Below, piece by piece: positions 23,901-33,777 of a stretch of 64,000 nt of DNA. The DNA comes from Morella rubra. Its lineage: Eukaryota > Streptophyta > Magnoliopsida > Fagales > Myricaceae. The DNA is taken from positions 7,905,001 through 7,969,000 of the forward strand of contig CM025852.1 in the NCBI GenBank assembly GCA_003952965.2, in the 5' to 3' direction. How positions within the stretch are numbered: the first letter of the stretch is position 1; each line of letters begins with the position of its first letter. A program made the translations under genes and the position numbers. The notes under the pieces were generated by a model. The model did not search any database. It was not told where the DNA came from and worked only from the letters and a program-made list of their open reading frames with translations.

Positions 23901-26900
23901 ATGGTGAATGTTGTGTTGCACCATGAAGGCAAACTCAGTTTTGCATGTGGGGACTACATTGGGGGTCAAGTCACACACCTTGGAGAACTAGATTCAGATT
24001 TCATATCAGTGACGCACCTACACAAACTTCTGAGGGAAGACCTAGGTTACAAGAACTTTGAAGGTCTATGGTGCAAGTTCGAGGGTGAACCTTTTGAAAG
24101 CGGGGTCAACTCTCTTGGCTCAGATGCAGATGTGATCCGTATTTTGAAACGGTTGGAGAAGGATAAACTTGACACTTTGCACGTCTATATGGAGCATACC
24201 TTGGATTTGCCAAATATTATTCATGTGGACGCACAGCAATTGCTACTATGTGGGGAGCCTTCTCAGCGGCCTACTGCCACTGATGGGACTGTAGTGGAGG
24301 GTGGTGGACAAGGAAGTGAGCGGGAGGGTGGTGCCCAGGGAAGAAGGGAACAAGAAGGCGATGGGCAGGAGAGAGAAAATGAGAGAGGACGTGAGGGTGA
24401 TGGTAATGGTCAAGAGAGGGAAGGTGAGGTCGTGGGTGACAGAGAAGAGGAGGAAAGTGATGGTGAGGATGCTGATAGCAACGGTAGCGAGGATGAGGAT
24501 GGCGAGGATAATGATAACAATGGTAGCGAGGATAGTGACAGTAGCGAGGATGAGAATTTGAGTGATTTCTTCGAGATGAACGATGATGAACCAGAGCTAT
24601 TTGTTGATGAACTAGAGCTATTTGGTGACTTTGTTGGTGAGGATGATGATAGCGATGGTAGCGAAGATGAGCATTTGAGTAACTTCTTTGAGACAGACGA
24701 CGATGAACCAAAGCTATTTGGTGACTTTGTTGGTGAGGATGATGATAGCGACGGTAGGGAGGATGAGCATTTGAGTAACTTCTCCGAGATAGACAACAAT
24801 GAACTGAAGCTATTTGGTGACTTTGTTGGCGAGGATGATAATAACAACAATAGCGAGGATGAGCATTTGAGTAACTTCTCCGAGATGAACGACGATGAAC
24901 CGGAGCTATTTGGTGACTTTGTTGGCGAGGATGATGATAGCAACGGTAGCGAGGATGAGCATTTGAGTAAATTCTCAGAGACAGACGATGATGAACCGAA
25001 GTTATTTGGTAACTTTGTTGCCGTAGATGGAAAGGCAGTTGCAAATGAATTAAGTGGGCTGGATAGACATATAGATGAGGCGTCTGACCACATGGATGAT
25101 CAAAACCATGATGTCGCAGCACCTATAACAGCGCATGTGGATGTTCATGGAGAGTCTAGCACGACACATGAGGCCCATGTGGATGCCAAGAAATGGTTCG
25201 GTTCTGGGGTAGTGTCAGTCGACAAAGTCTTGCCTCCTGTGGTGAGGGTTAGATCGAGGAGGCAAAAGAAAGCATGTCGTTGCATCGAGGATGAGCCCCA
25301 GAACCCTTACAAGCCCCACATGGATGATCAGAACCATGATGTCGCGGCACTTGCAACAGTACATGTGGATGTTCATGGAGAGTCTAGCATGGCACATGAG
25401 GCCCATGTGGATGCCAAGAAATGGCTCGGTTCTCGGGTAGTGTCAGTCGACAAAGTCTTGCCTCCTATGGTGAGGGTTAGATCGAGGAGGCAAAAGAAAG
25501 CACGTCGTCGCACTCAGGATGAGCCCTATAAAATTTATAAGGTAATAAAGCAATGTTACAATGTACGATATGGCACATGTGGAGTGGGGAGCCACAATGC
25601 AAAAAGTTGTTGTAAGCCAATTAATCCAAATCGACCTATCAACCCAAAGAAATCAAGCAAAAAGAAGAATAACGAAACTCAAGTATTGCTTTTATCTTTA
25701 TTTTGACTCATGCAATATATGTGAATATGATTTAAGCAATGGTTTATTGCAGGGGAATGACGCAGAGGCTGGACCCTCTACAGAAAACAAGTCAAATGCT
25801 GGAACTACCAAAAAGAAACCAAGCAAAAAAAATAAAAATGACAATCGGGTATTAGTTCTGTGCCACAATGCAAGAAGTCTTCGTAAACCAGCTAATCCAA
25901 ACCAACCTATTAACCTAAAGAAACCAACCAATAAGAAGAATATGGACACTCAGATGTTGCTTTTATCTTTTATTGACTCGTGCAGTTTATGTGAATTTGA
26001 TTTAAGCAATGGTTTATTGCAGGGGAATGATGCAGAGGTTGGGGGCTTTACAAGAAACAAGTCAAATGCTGGAACTACCAAAAAGAAACCAAGCAAAAAG
26101 AATAAAAATGACAATCGGGTATCAGTTATGTTTCAGCCTGGGCAGGTGCCATTTTTGGGTTACTAATTCATTGTGCATATTTTGTTTGCAGGGGGGCGAT
26201 ATAGAGGTTGTGCCCTCTATAGGAAACAAGTCAGAAGCTGGAGCCACCAAAAAGATGCTCGAGAAGGGCCCCAAGCAAAAAGGGGCATCCAATGACATTA
26301 GCGGGAATGAGAACAAAGACAAAGTTTGCTACATAATGGAGCAGCATGAACAAAATCTTAAACAGTGGTTACATGAGAATTCTCTCTTTGATCATCAACA
26401 AAAAAACCTGAATCCACAGTTTCTTCAAATTCTTAGGTAATTTTTAAATTATTTGTATTGAACCAAAACCTTACTCTAGATTTTAACTTTTTTTTCTTCT
26501 GTTGTCTACGTGACAGAGATGTTTTAAGGTGCATTAGTGATCTCCACCAGGTGGAAAAAATATGTCATGGCAACCTAAGCGAGTTAAATATTGTGATTGT
26601 CAATAGTCGAGGAAAGATCACAGGGATGTTGAACGATGTCTCAAAGAAGTATGTGGATGATTATTTGAGCTTGGCCGCCATTGTTAGAAGTTGCTTTCGT
26701 AGCCAACGACAGACCATTCCAATAGAACTTGAGTTGCTTCTCACCTACATTTCAACAACAAAACCCAGCCGGTAGGTAGACCAACTATCCAGAATACCTG
26801 CACACACATATTTCTGATTTAGAACCTCTTTCTAACTTAGTGACGATCAAGTCCAGGTTGCTCAATATTGAACATCATCCAAGTTTTCTGTCCCCTCTAC

Positions 26901-27386
26901 AAAGATTGTGCTACAGGGTGATTGCCTATACCTCCTTGTATTTTGGAAAGAATAAAAAGTCCTTTGAGTTGAAACTAAATGAAAAACTTCCCAAATATGA
27001 TTGGAAGCTCAAGGTTAGAACTTTTAAGATGGTGCTTAATCGCTATAAGAGCTCCAAGAGTTTGCCAGAAAAACAGATGAAAAGCTTACAGTATCATAAG
27101 TCAGCTACATCTTTTATGAGGTTTGGCAGAAACATTGTGGTGCACCTTGCAGACATTGTTAATCGGGACGTAAGTTCATAAATGCCCGAATTCATAGATT
27201 CATGAGCAAGAATCAATATCTTAAGAGTCTTGTGAATTTTTACTCAATTTTTCGGTGCTATAGCTAGGGGGCAAAAAATTGACTGCAGAAGAGGTTGAGG
27301 AAGAGCTTACTGGATACTGGCCCGAGTTCATGCCCATCTTACATCAAGTCCTTGTTGACCATGGGCTATCTCATGTTTGTACATGA
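23901..27386 (+). CDS. predicted PB1 / acidic-repeat / pseudokinase-KEN fusion protein, 969 aa
   Basis: Seven exons join in phase with GT-AG borders and no stop: 23901-25682, 25753-25848, 26023-26118, 26192-26436, 26517-26771, 26857-27169, 27264-27386. Residues ~1-115 are PB1-like (MVNVVLHHEGKLSF; GYKNFEGLWCKF). ~130-375 are acidic with 32-residue repeats, ~396-546 hold a duplicated ~76-residue basic unit, and ~547-658 are Lys-rich. From ~690 it resembles the IRE1/RNase L layout: VCYIMEQHEQNLKQW, ILRDVLRCISDLHQ, then HGNLSELN (~757) where kinases have HRDxxxxN, so it would be a pseudokinase. No DFG or activation loop is seen. HHPSFLSPLQRL and the last ~110 residues resemble the KEN nuclease region. 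Exon 1 read alone ends at 25706 (601 aa). The N-lobe is lost to the MULE. Expression is unknown. Confidence 0.55.
24540..25020 (+). repeat. 96-bp coding tandem repeat, ~4.5 units
   Basis: The phrase LFGDFVGEDDDS recurs at 24617, 24713, 24809, 24905 and (degenerate) 25001, a 96-bp period encoding 32 residues per unit with a DEHLSNF block. The repeat keeps frame, so it expands the acidic region without breaking it. Confidence 0.85.
25090..25545 (+). repeat. ~228-bp coding tandem duplication
   Basis: HMDDQNHDVAA, HVDVHGESS, AHEAHVDAKKW and VRVRSRRQKKA occur twice, at about 25090-25317 and 25318-25545, about 228 bases apart (76 codons). The two units differ at few positions, indicating a fairly recent duplication. 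Confidence 0.85.
25590..26118 (+). repeat. 270-bp intron-plus-exon tandem duplication
   Basis: The 96-bp exons 25753-25848 and 26023-26118 (both GNDAE...KKKPSKKNKNDNR) and the preceding intron plus exon tail are duplicated with a 270-bp offset. The donor used at 25683 (CAAGTATTG) has become CAGATGTTG in the second unit, so the second copy of the upstream exon tail (25862-25955) can no longer be spliced at that site. Confidence 0.8.
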
Positions 27387-28363
27387 TGCGTATGTGTCTG
27401 TTCAAACACTATACTAGCCTGTCCTTTTCTTCAAGCGTTGCCAATAATGTGATAACTTCCAATTGATAATCTTGTGCAGGATTCTCAAGTGAAACCATTA
27501 GGATATTTTCACGAAAATGGAACTGAGACAGATAGGTTGGTGTTACTTACAATTGCCTTTTTCATTTTTTTTTATTTAATGTAAGTAAGTTACTATTGCT
27601 TTGATTATTAGGACAAGTTCTTTCAATTTGCAGGTGATCAATGAATCGATTTTCTAGGGTGTGGAAGAGTAGAGCTACCCTTGGATTTTTAATGATTTGG
27701 AACTTTTTTATGTATGTGTTCTACGTATATAGGTTTTGCTTTTGGAGTGTACAAGTAAAAAGTCTTACTTGCTTCCCACTGTTTGTCAAGGATCCATTTC
27801 CTTTGATTAGTGTGGTTTGTCTTTAGCATAACATAATCAAGAAAACATGTTTGGGATTTTGCTGTGAGGAAGTGCTATCACTATGACAGAGGGCATATAA
27901 TTTGTGGCCATTTCTTGTTATTAATGTGTGCAATGTAGTAATGTAGTGCTAGACAATTTTTATTTCTGAGATTCATAGGACGTGTTGTCAAATGCCATGT
28001 TTAAAACATACTATGATTTTTATCACTCCCAATCCCACCAAAGTCCATACCTCCACCATCTAATTCAAGGCCCATGTATTCAAGATAGTAATTTAAGAAA
28101 AGTTAATCATAGGTTATTCTCTCCCTCGGAATAATGGGGACGTTATGCTCATACTAAAACTTGTCGAAGATATGAAATATAACTAAGGTGTATCTTTTAG
28201 ATCAGAACTTGAATCGATCATTAGAAGAAGAATTAAAGCCAAAAATTAAGATATATTCTGAGAAGAAGAAAAAAACTTCCATCCAAAAGAAGCAAATGAC
28301 TTCAATAAAATGTTGGCACACAAAATGATATGATTCAAATAAAAATGAATTGGCACCAAACAC
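27387..28363. other. 3' flank of the right copy, then non-coding
   Basis: Up to ~28010 it matches the left arm. It includes the empty counterpart (near 27765) of the insertion at 13050. 28010-28363 is AT-rich with nothing recognised. Confidence 0.5.
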
Positions 28364-29154
28364 AGATTAACACCTGTAGCATTTAGATCACGAATCAAGG
28401 CAGACATGTTTTCAGATGGATTGTCATGGTATGCTTTGGGTCCATAACATACTGCTCAAACCTCAAGGTAAGAGCACGTAACCTAGTTGCAGATGTACCC
28501 CCATAAGCAGCTTTCAGTTGGATCCACATTTCCTGGACAGTTGGGTAGTTCTCAAACTCTCAATCAGATAGTTGTGCATGCTGCTTAACATAGTAAAGCG
28601 CACACACCTATCCTTTTTAGCCCAGGCTTTGTATGCCTCAATGTCCCGACGATGTTGGGCAGTATTCCCATCTTCAGGTAGGGACATACTTAGGTCAAAT
28701 TCTTCAAGACTTCCTATTCATTCAGCAGTATTGAATCTTTTTGTGCCACATGTCATAGTTGGTACCGTCCAATTTCTCTCCCTTGGTCAGGTCAACAACT
28801 ACACTTTTTGTGGCCATTTCACTACATTCAATGCACGAATTTGACATTAGCACACATTTAAAATTTTATTCCAAAATCCTAACTAGACCATTAAATTATT
28901 TCCTATATAATGAGATTGAAAATTTCGCTATGCTAGTAATCATCTCCCACTATGTAAGTTAAAAAGAAATATCCAATTGATTTTAAATAAAATTCATGAA
29001 TTAAAGAAATTTAATTCAATTTCATAACAAATATGCATTATGGTTTATGAATTAAGCACAAAAACAAATTATGAATAATTAACAAATAATATTCACAATC
29101 ATGCAAATTGAAATAAAACAATAAATATTAATAAAAAACAATTACATAAACACT

Positions 29155-29361
29155 GGTGAGCACTTAGCCTAGTGTTTCGGCCATGCCTCTTTTGGCCTAG
29201 GCTGCTAAGGTTCGAATCCTTGCACCAATAGAAAATATTTCATTTACACAAAGAAGAAATATTTTAAACAAAAGGTGGAAACTGACATGAGCCAATCAAT
29301 GGCTCAGCGGTCAGCCGCATGCCATTCATCTTTGGTGTGCGGGTTCGAATCCTCCCCCTAC
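29155..29361 (+). repeat. pair of tRNA-like modules in the copia leader (left arm)
   Basis: Two ~72-base modules (29155-29227 and 29289-29361) each end with GGTTCGAATCCT, a perfect Pol III B box and T-arm core. They contain D-arm-like starts (TTAGCCTAGTGTTTCGG and GGCTCAGCGGTCAGCC). Acceptor stems do not pair convincingly, so they are not called as tRNA genes. Confidence 0.6.
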
Positions 29362-30179
29362 TTTTTTTTTAATAAATATGATTTGAGCTTTTACATGGGT
29401 CGGCCACAAAAACTTTTAATAAAAACAGGCCGGTCAATTGCTTTTTAAACGAAACGGGCTTAAAAAAAAAAAGAGCAAATGTAACAAATAGCCAAACATT
29501 TTACAAAGTACCAACATCTTGGGTGGACTGGGTAGGCAAAAGTTATCAGCGTGTGACACGTCTCTTGCCTGGGTGCTGCTTAGACGCCCTGGGAAGGGGT
29601 GTGGTTGGTCGATGCCAGCCATTGCCATTGGCCCCGAATGGCCGACTAAGGCCATGAGCCAGCTGCCCAACGGTGGCACTACGCGCCCTCAAGAGCGCGG
29701 CTGGCTGCAATTTGGGCCAAAATGCTCCACACCTGTGTCCCAACAGTTGTGGCTGGTGGTGTTTGCGGCCTCCATGGCTGCTAGACTTCCACCCCCTCCA
29801 GCCAGTCGACGCTTCTTCTGTGTAAATTGCACACTACACTGTACAAAACAGTGAAGTCTCTCCTTATAACAACACACAGTAAATAATAAGGATTTGACCT
29901 GCTTCTCATACGCACAATGAAAACAAATTTCATGGGAAAAAAATTTCATATAGACTCTCTGTCAAAACAAATACCACGGTGAAAACAAATTTCATGTGTA
30001 TATCATACAGATTCGAAAAACAAATTTTAAATCATGTATAACAATTTTTAACATGCTCACAAAAATTTAAATATTAAACAAATTAAAACCAAAATTATAA
30101 ACATGTTATTCAATCATCACCGATTAAATCAAAACATGTTATATAGGGCGAAAACTAGCTAACTTTGCTCTGATACTAA

Positions 30180-30615
30180 TGTTAGATTATCAAATGGAGC
30201 GGGTATCTGAAATACTTGGTGTGGAAGCTCCATTTGCAGGAATATCTGATACTCGTCTTACAACCAACGATCTATGATCCACGAACACTGCTCTCAAGTC
30301 GTTTAGGAGGCTACTAAAGTTTCCTTGTGAATTCCACACTTCAAATCCAAGGCAAAAAAGATGGAAGTCTTGATGCCTTGAGATAAAGTTCTCTATGAGA
30401 CTGTTTAGAATATGTCAATATTTTTCTCTCTATTTATTTTCTTAAATAAACGTACGTAAAATCTCACACAGAGAGTCCCAATGAGAGAAATCAGCTAAGT
30501 TTGAATTCAAATAAAGATCTGGATAAGATCTCTAGTTCAACTATTCAAATATCAGCTTAAGATTATATGGTCTAAATACATGTGGATGCTCCACGGGTCA
30601 TGGGTTTTTCTAACA
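30180..30615 (-). repeat. copia LTR, left arm
   Basis: Bounded by TGTTAG and CTAACA and inverted relative to 31957-32397. On its outer side it abuts the maturase-like fragment at 30616. Confidence 0.85.
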
Positions 30616-31298
30616 AAAGGTTTGTGTCGACGAGATGGGGGATATATTGCTCAGTAGAAGGTCTCTCGAAGACCTTTTGGCTCAAAATGCTGTGCTTGAT
30701 GGTAGTTTATGTTGGATTTTTATAAAATTGCCAAGGACAAGATTGATTACAGGTATTATCAAAGAGGAGATCAATGCGATCCTGACAACCTTCAGCCCCA
30801 TTTCAAGATAAGATTGTGCAGGTGTTGTTTATGATTTTGGAGCCAGTATATGAGGCAAGTTTCACAAAAATCATTTGCATTTAGGCGAAGTATATGCGCC
30901 AAGTCAAGCTCCGATAACGAGCAAAGGTGTACAAGATTGGTGCTCGGAATCTTAGCCATCCCGCATTAAGGAGAAAAAGGGTAATACTTAGTACCATATT
31001 TGCTGAGAATGGGTCTTGCTGAGTGTATTGATGGGCTCCAATATACCAGGATGTCTCTTGTTCCTGAGACTGATTACACTCCTTTCCAAAGTAATTGGAG
31101 GCCTGTTCATGAAAAGGCATTGGTTGAATATATAAGGCTTGAGGATCAAAGACTTTGGAGGAACAACAGAGTTGCATTAGGGAGCAAGGTCTTGTTTTGC
31201 CTCAGGATTACAATTTCGATGCTTGTTTGATTACAAAGAACTATATTGTTGGATCACTTATGGTGAAAACAGTGAATTCAGGAGGAAAAAGATCAACT
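30616..31298 (+). pseudogene. nuclear group II intron maturase-like fragment, left arm
   Basis: Reading all three frames gives KVCVDEMGDILLSRRSLEDL, INAILTT and later SLDGLQYTRM-like and LVPETDYTPF text with WRPVHEKALVEYIRLED. The right-arm copy adds KIDYRSLSKRKINAILTT and DKIVQCCFMILEPVYEAKF, which resembles the first blocks of group II intron reverse transcriptase/maturases. In plants such nuclear genes (nMAT family) splice organellar introns. This piece joins an early and a late part of such a protein, with multiple frameshifts. Family assignment is from motif memory. Confidence 0.45.
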
Positions 31299-31956
31299 AT
31301 ATAGTTTTTTTTGTAATCAAACAAGCATCGAAATTGTAATCCTGAAGGCAAAAGACAAGACCTTGCTCCCTAATGCAACTCTGTTGTTCCTCCAAAGTCT
31401 TTGATCCTCAAGCCTTATATATTCAACCAATGCCTTTTCATAACAGGCCTCCAATTACTTTGGAAAGGAGTGTAATCAGTCTCAGGAACAAGAGACATCC
31501 TGGTATATTGGAGCCCATCAATACACTCAGCAAGACCCATTCTCAGCAAATTACTCAAGGTATAAGGTGATTACCCTTCTTCTCCTTAAGCGGATGGCTA
31601 AGATTCCGAGCACAATCTTGTACACTTTGCTCGTTATCGGAGCTTGATACTTGGCGCATTATAGCTTCGCCTAAATGCAAATGATTTTTGTGAAACTTAG
31701 CCTCATATACTGGCTCCAAAATCATAAAACAACACTGCACAATCTTATCTTGAAATGGTGGCTGAGAGGTTGTCAGGATCGCATTGATCTTCCTCTTTGA
31801 TAATGACCTGTAATCAATCTTGTCCTTGGCAATTTTATAAAGAAATCCAACATAAACTACCATCAAGCACAGCATTTTGGGCGCCAAGGTCTTCGAGAGT
31901 CGACTTTCTACTGAGCTTCTTGGCATATATGCCCCCATCTCGTCGACACAAACTTT
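31299..31956 (-). pseudogene. nuclear group II intron maturase-like fragment, right arm
   Basis: Mirror copy of 30616-31246. The best frame (31555-31992, minus) is open for 145 codons and contains SVESRLSKTLAP, KIDYRSLSKRKINAILTT and FQDKIVQCCFMILEPVYEAK. Its first ~12 codons come from the adjacent copia LTR, so it is not a native gene start. Its other end runs into the palindrome spacer. Confidence 0.45.
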
Positions 31957-32397
31957 TGTTAGAAAAACCCATGACCCGTGGAGCATCCACATGTATTTAG
32001 ACCATATAATCTTAAGCTGATATTGAATAGTTGAACTAGAGATCTTATCCAGATCTCTTATTTGAATTCAAACTTAGCTGATTTCTCTCATTGGGACTCT
32101 CTGTGTGAGATTTTTACGTACGTTTATTTAAGAAAATAAATGTAGAGAGAAAAATCAATTGACATATTCTAAACAGTCTCATAGAGAACTTTATCTCAAG
32201 GCATCAAGACTTCCATCTTTTTTGCCTTGGATTTGAAGTGTGGAATTCACAAGGAAACTTTAGTAGCCTCCTAAACGACTTGAGAGCAGTGTTCGTGGAT
32301 CATAGATCGTGGTTGTAAGACGAGTATCAGATATTCCTGCAAATTGGAGCTTCCACACCAAGTATTTCAGATACCCGCTCCATTTGATAATCTAACA
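31957..32397 (+). repeat. copia LTR, right arm
   Basis: 441 bases starting TGTTAGAAAAACCC and ending GATAATCTAACA, giving the short inverted ends TGTTAG...CTAACA. Confidence 0.85.
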
Positions 32398-33777
32398 TTA
32401 GTATCAGAGCAAAGTTAGCTAGTTTTCGCCCTATATAACATGTTTTGATTTAATCGGTGATGATTGAATAACATGTTTATATTTTGGTTTTAATTTGTTT
32501 AATATTTAATTTTTTGTGAGCATGTTAAAAATTTGTTATACATGATTTAAAATTTGTTTTTCGAATCTGTATGATATACACCATGAAATTTGTTTTCACC
32601 GTGGTATTTGTTTTGACATGAGAGTCTATATGAAATTTTTTTTTTCCATGAAATTTGTTTTCATTGTGCGTATGAGAAGCAGGTCAAATCCTTATTATTT
32701 ACTGTGTGTTGTTATAAGGAGAGACTTCACTGTTTTGTACAGTGTAGTGTGCAATTTACACAGAAGAAGCGTCGACTGGCTGGAGGGGGTGGAAGTCTAG
32801 CAGCCATGGAGGCCGCAAACACCAGCCACAACTGTGTGGGACACAGGTGTGGAGCATTTTGGCCCAAATTGCAGCCAGCCGCGCTCTTGAGGCTGCGTAG
32901 TGCACCGTTGGGCAGCTGGCTCATGGTAGGCCTTAGTCGCCATTCGGGGCCAATGGCAATGGCTGGGCATCGACAACCACACCCCTTCTCCAGGGCGTCT
33001 AAGCAGCACCAGGCAGAGATGCGTGTCGTCACGCTTGGGCCTGATCACTTTTGCCCTACCCAGTCCAGTGGCCCAAGATGTTGGGTAGTCTTTTGTTATG
33101 TATTTGGGCTATTTTGTTACATTTGGCTTTTTTTTTTTTTAAGCCCGTTTCGTTTTAAAAGCAATGGACCGGCCTGTTTTTATTAAAAGTTTTTGTGGCC
33201 GACCCATGTAAAAGCTCAAATCAGTTTTATTTTAAAAAAAGTAGGGGGATTCGAACCCGCACACCAAAGATGAATGGCATGCGGCTGACCGCTGAGCCAT
33301 TGATTGGCTCATGTCAGTTTCCACCTTTTGTTTAAAATATTTCTTCTTTGTGTAAATAAATTTTCTATTGGTGCAAGGATTCGAACCTTAGCAGCCTAGG
33401 CCAAAAGAGGCATGGCCGAAACACTAGGCTAAGTGCTCCCAGTGTTTATGTAATTTTTTTTATTAATATTTATTGTTTTATTTCAATTTGCATGATTGTG
33501 AATATTATTTGTTAATTATTCATAATTTGTTTTTGTGCTTAATTCATAAACCATAATGCATATTTGTTATGAAATTGAATTAAATTTCTTTAATTCATGA
33601 ATTTTATTTAAAATCAATTGGATATTTCTTTTTAACTTACATAGTGGGAGATGATTACTAGCATAGCGAAATTTTCAATCTCATTATTAGGAAATAATTT
33701 AATGGTCTAGTTAGGATTTTGGAATAAAATTTTTAAATGTGTGCTTAATGTCAAATTCGTGCATTGAATGTAGTGAA
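32398..33777 (+). other. copia untranslated leader with GC-rich block and tRNA-like modules
   Basis: 32760-33080 is markedly GC-rich and open in several frames, but none resembles a known protein. The tRNA-like modules lie at 33239-33312 and 33370-33440, on the minus strand here. 33440-33770 is AT-rich. Confidence 0.45.

Larger units (their letters stand above)
22756..26191 (+). mobile_element. Mutator-like element (MULE) insertion carrying a PB1-like gene
   Basis: The insertion begins GGCTTAATTACTCTATTAGC at 22756, resembling the GGCTTAATTGCA termini of the MITEs at 62462 and 63445. It interrupts an exon that is continuous in the left arm. It carries a PB1-like gene, a domain known from plant MULE-encoded proteins. 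The right end is not marked by a clear inverted repeat; homology to the left arm resumes between about 26290 and 26310, and the exon from 26192 looks hybrid. No transposase core was found. Confidence 0.55.
21640..28010 (+). repeat. right arm of inverted gene duplication
   Basis: Counterpart of 12780-16013 in opposite orientation. It contains the MULE insertion that the left arm lacks and lacks the 13050-13183 retroposon tail that the left arm has. The outer border is near 28010, about 350 bases from the start of the 5.9 kb palindrome. Confidence 0.8.
28364..30615 (-). mobile_element. copia 5' part in the left palindrome arm (truncated)
   Basis: Read on the minus strand: LTR 30180-30615, primer-binding-site-like sequence just inside it (30168-30178, complement of GTATCAGAGC), a ~1.3 kb leader with tRNA-like modules, and the start of gag (to 28364). 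The element is cut off inside gag exactly where the palindrome ends; no integrase or reverse transcriptase is attached. Confidence 0.8.

Noticed and set aside
24271-25122. 283-codon minus-strand ORF rich in His, Arg and Tyr, and a 227-codon Ser-rich minus-strand ORF at 24410-25093
   Set aside because: Both are antisense shadows of the acidic repeat of the PB1 gene; the composition is that of reversed Asp/Glu codons.
29155-29361. Two candidate tRNA genes
   Set aside because: B boxes are perfect but acceptor stems and anticodon arms do not pair well, and they sit in a repeated transposon leader.
32704-33186. 160-codon ORF in the copia leader and its left-arm counterpart at 29519-29854
   Set aside because: GC-rich block open in several frames on both strands, no conserved protein pattern, and the two arms disagree by frameshifts.
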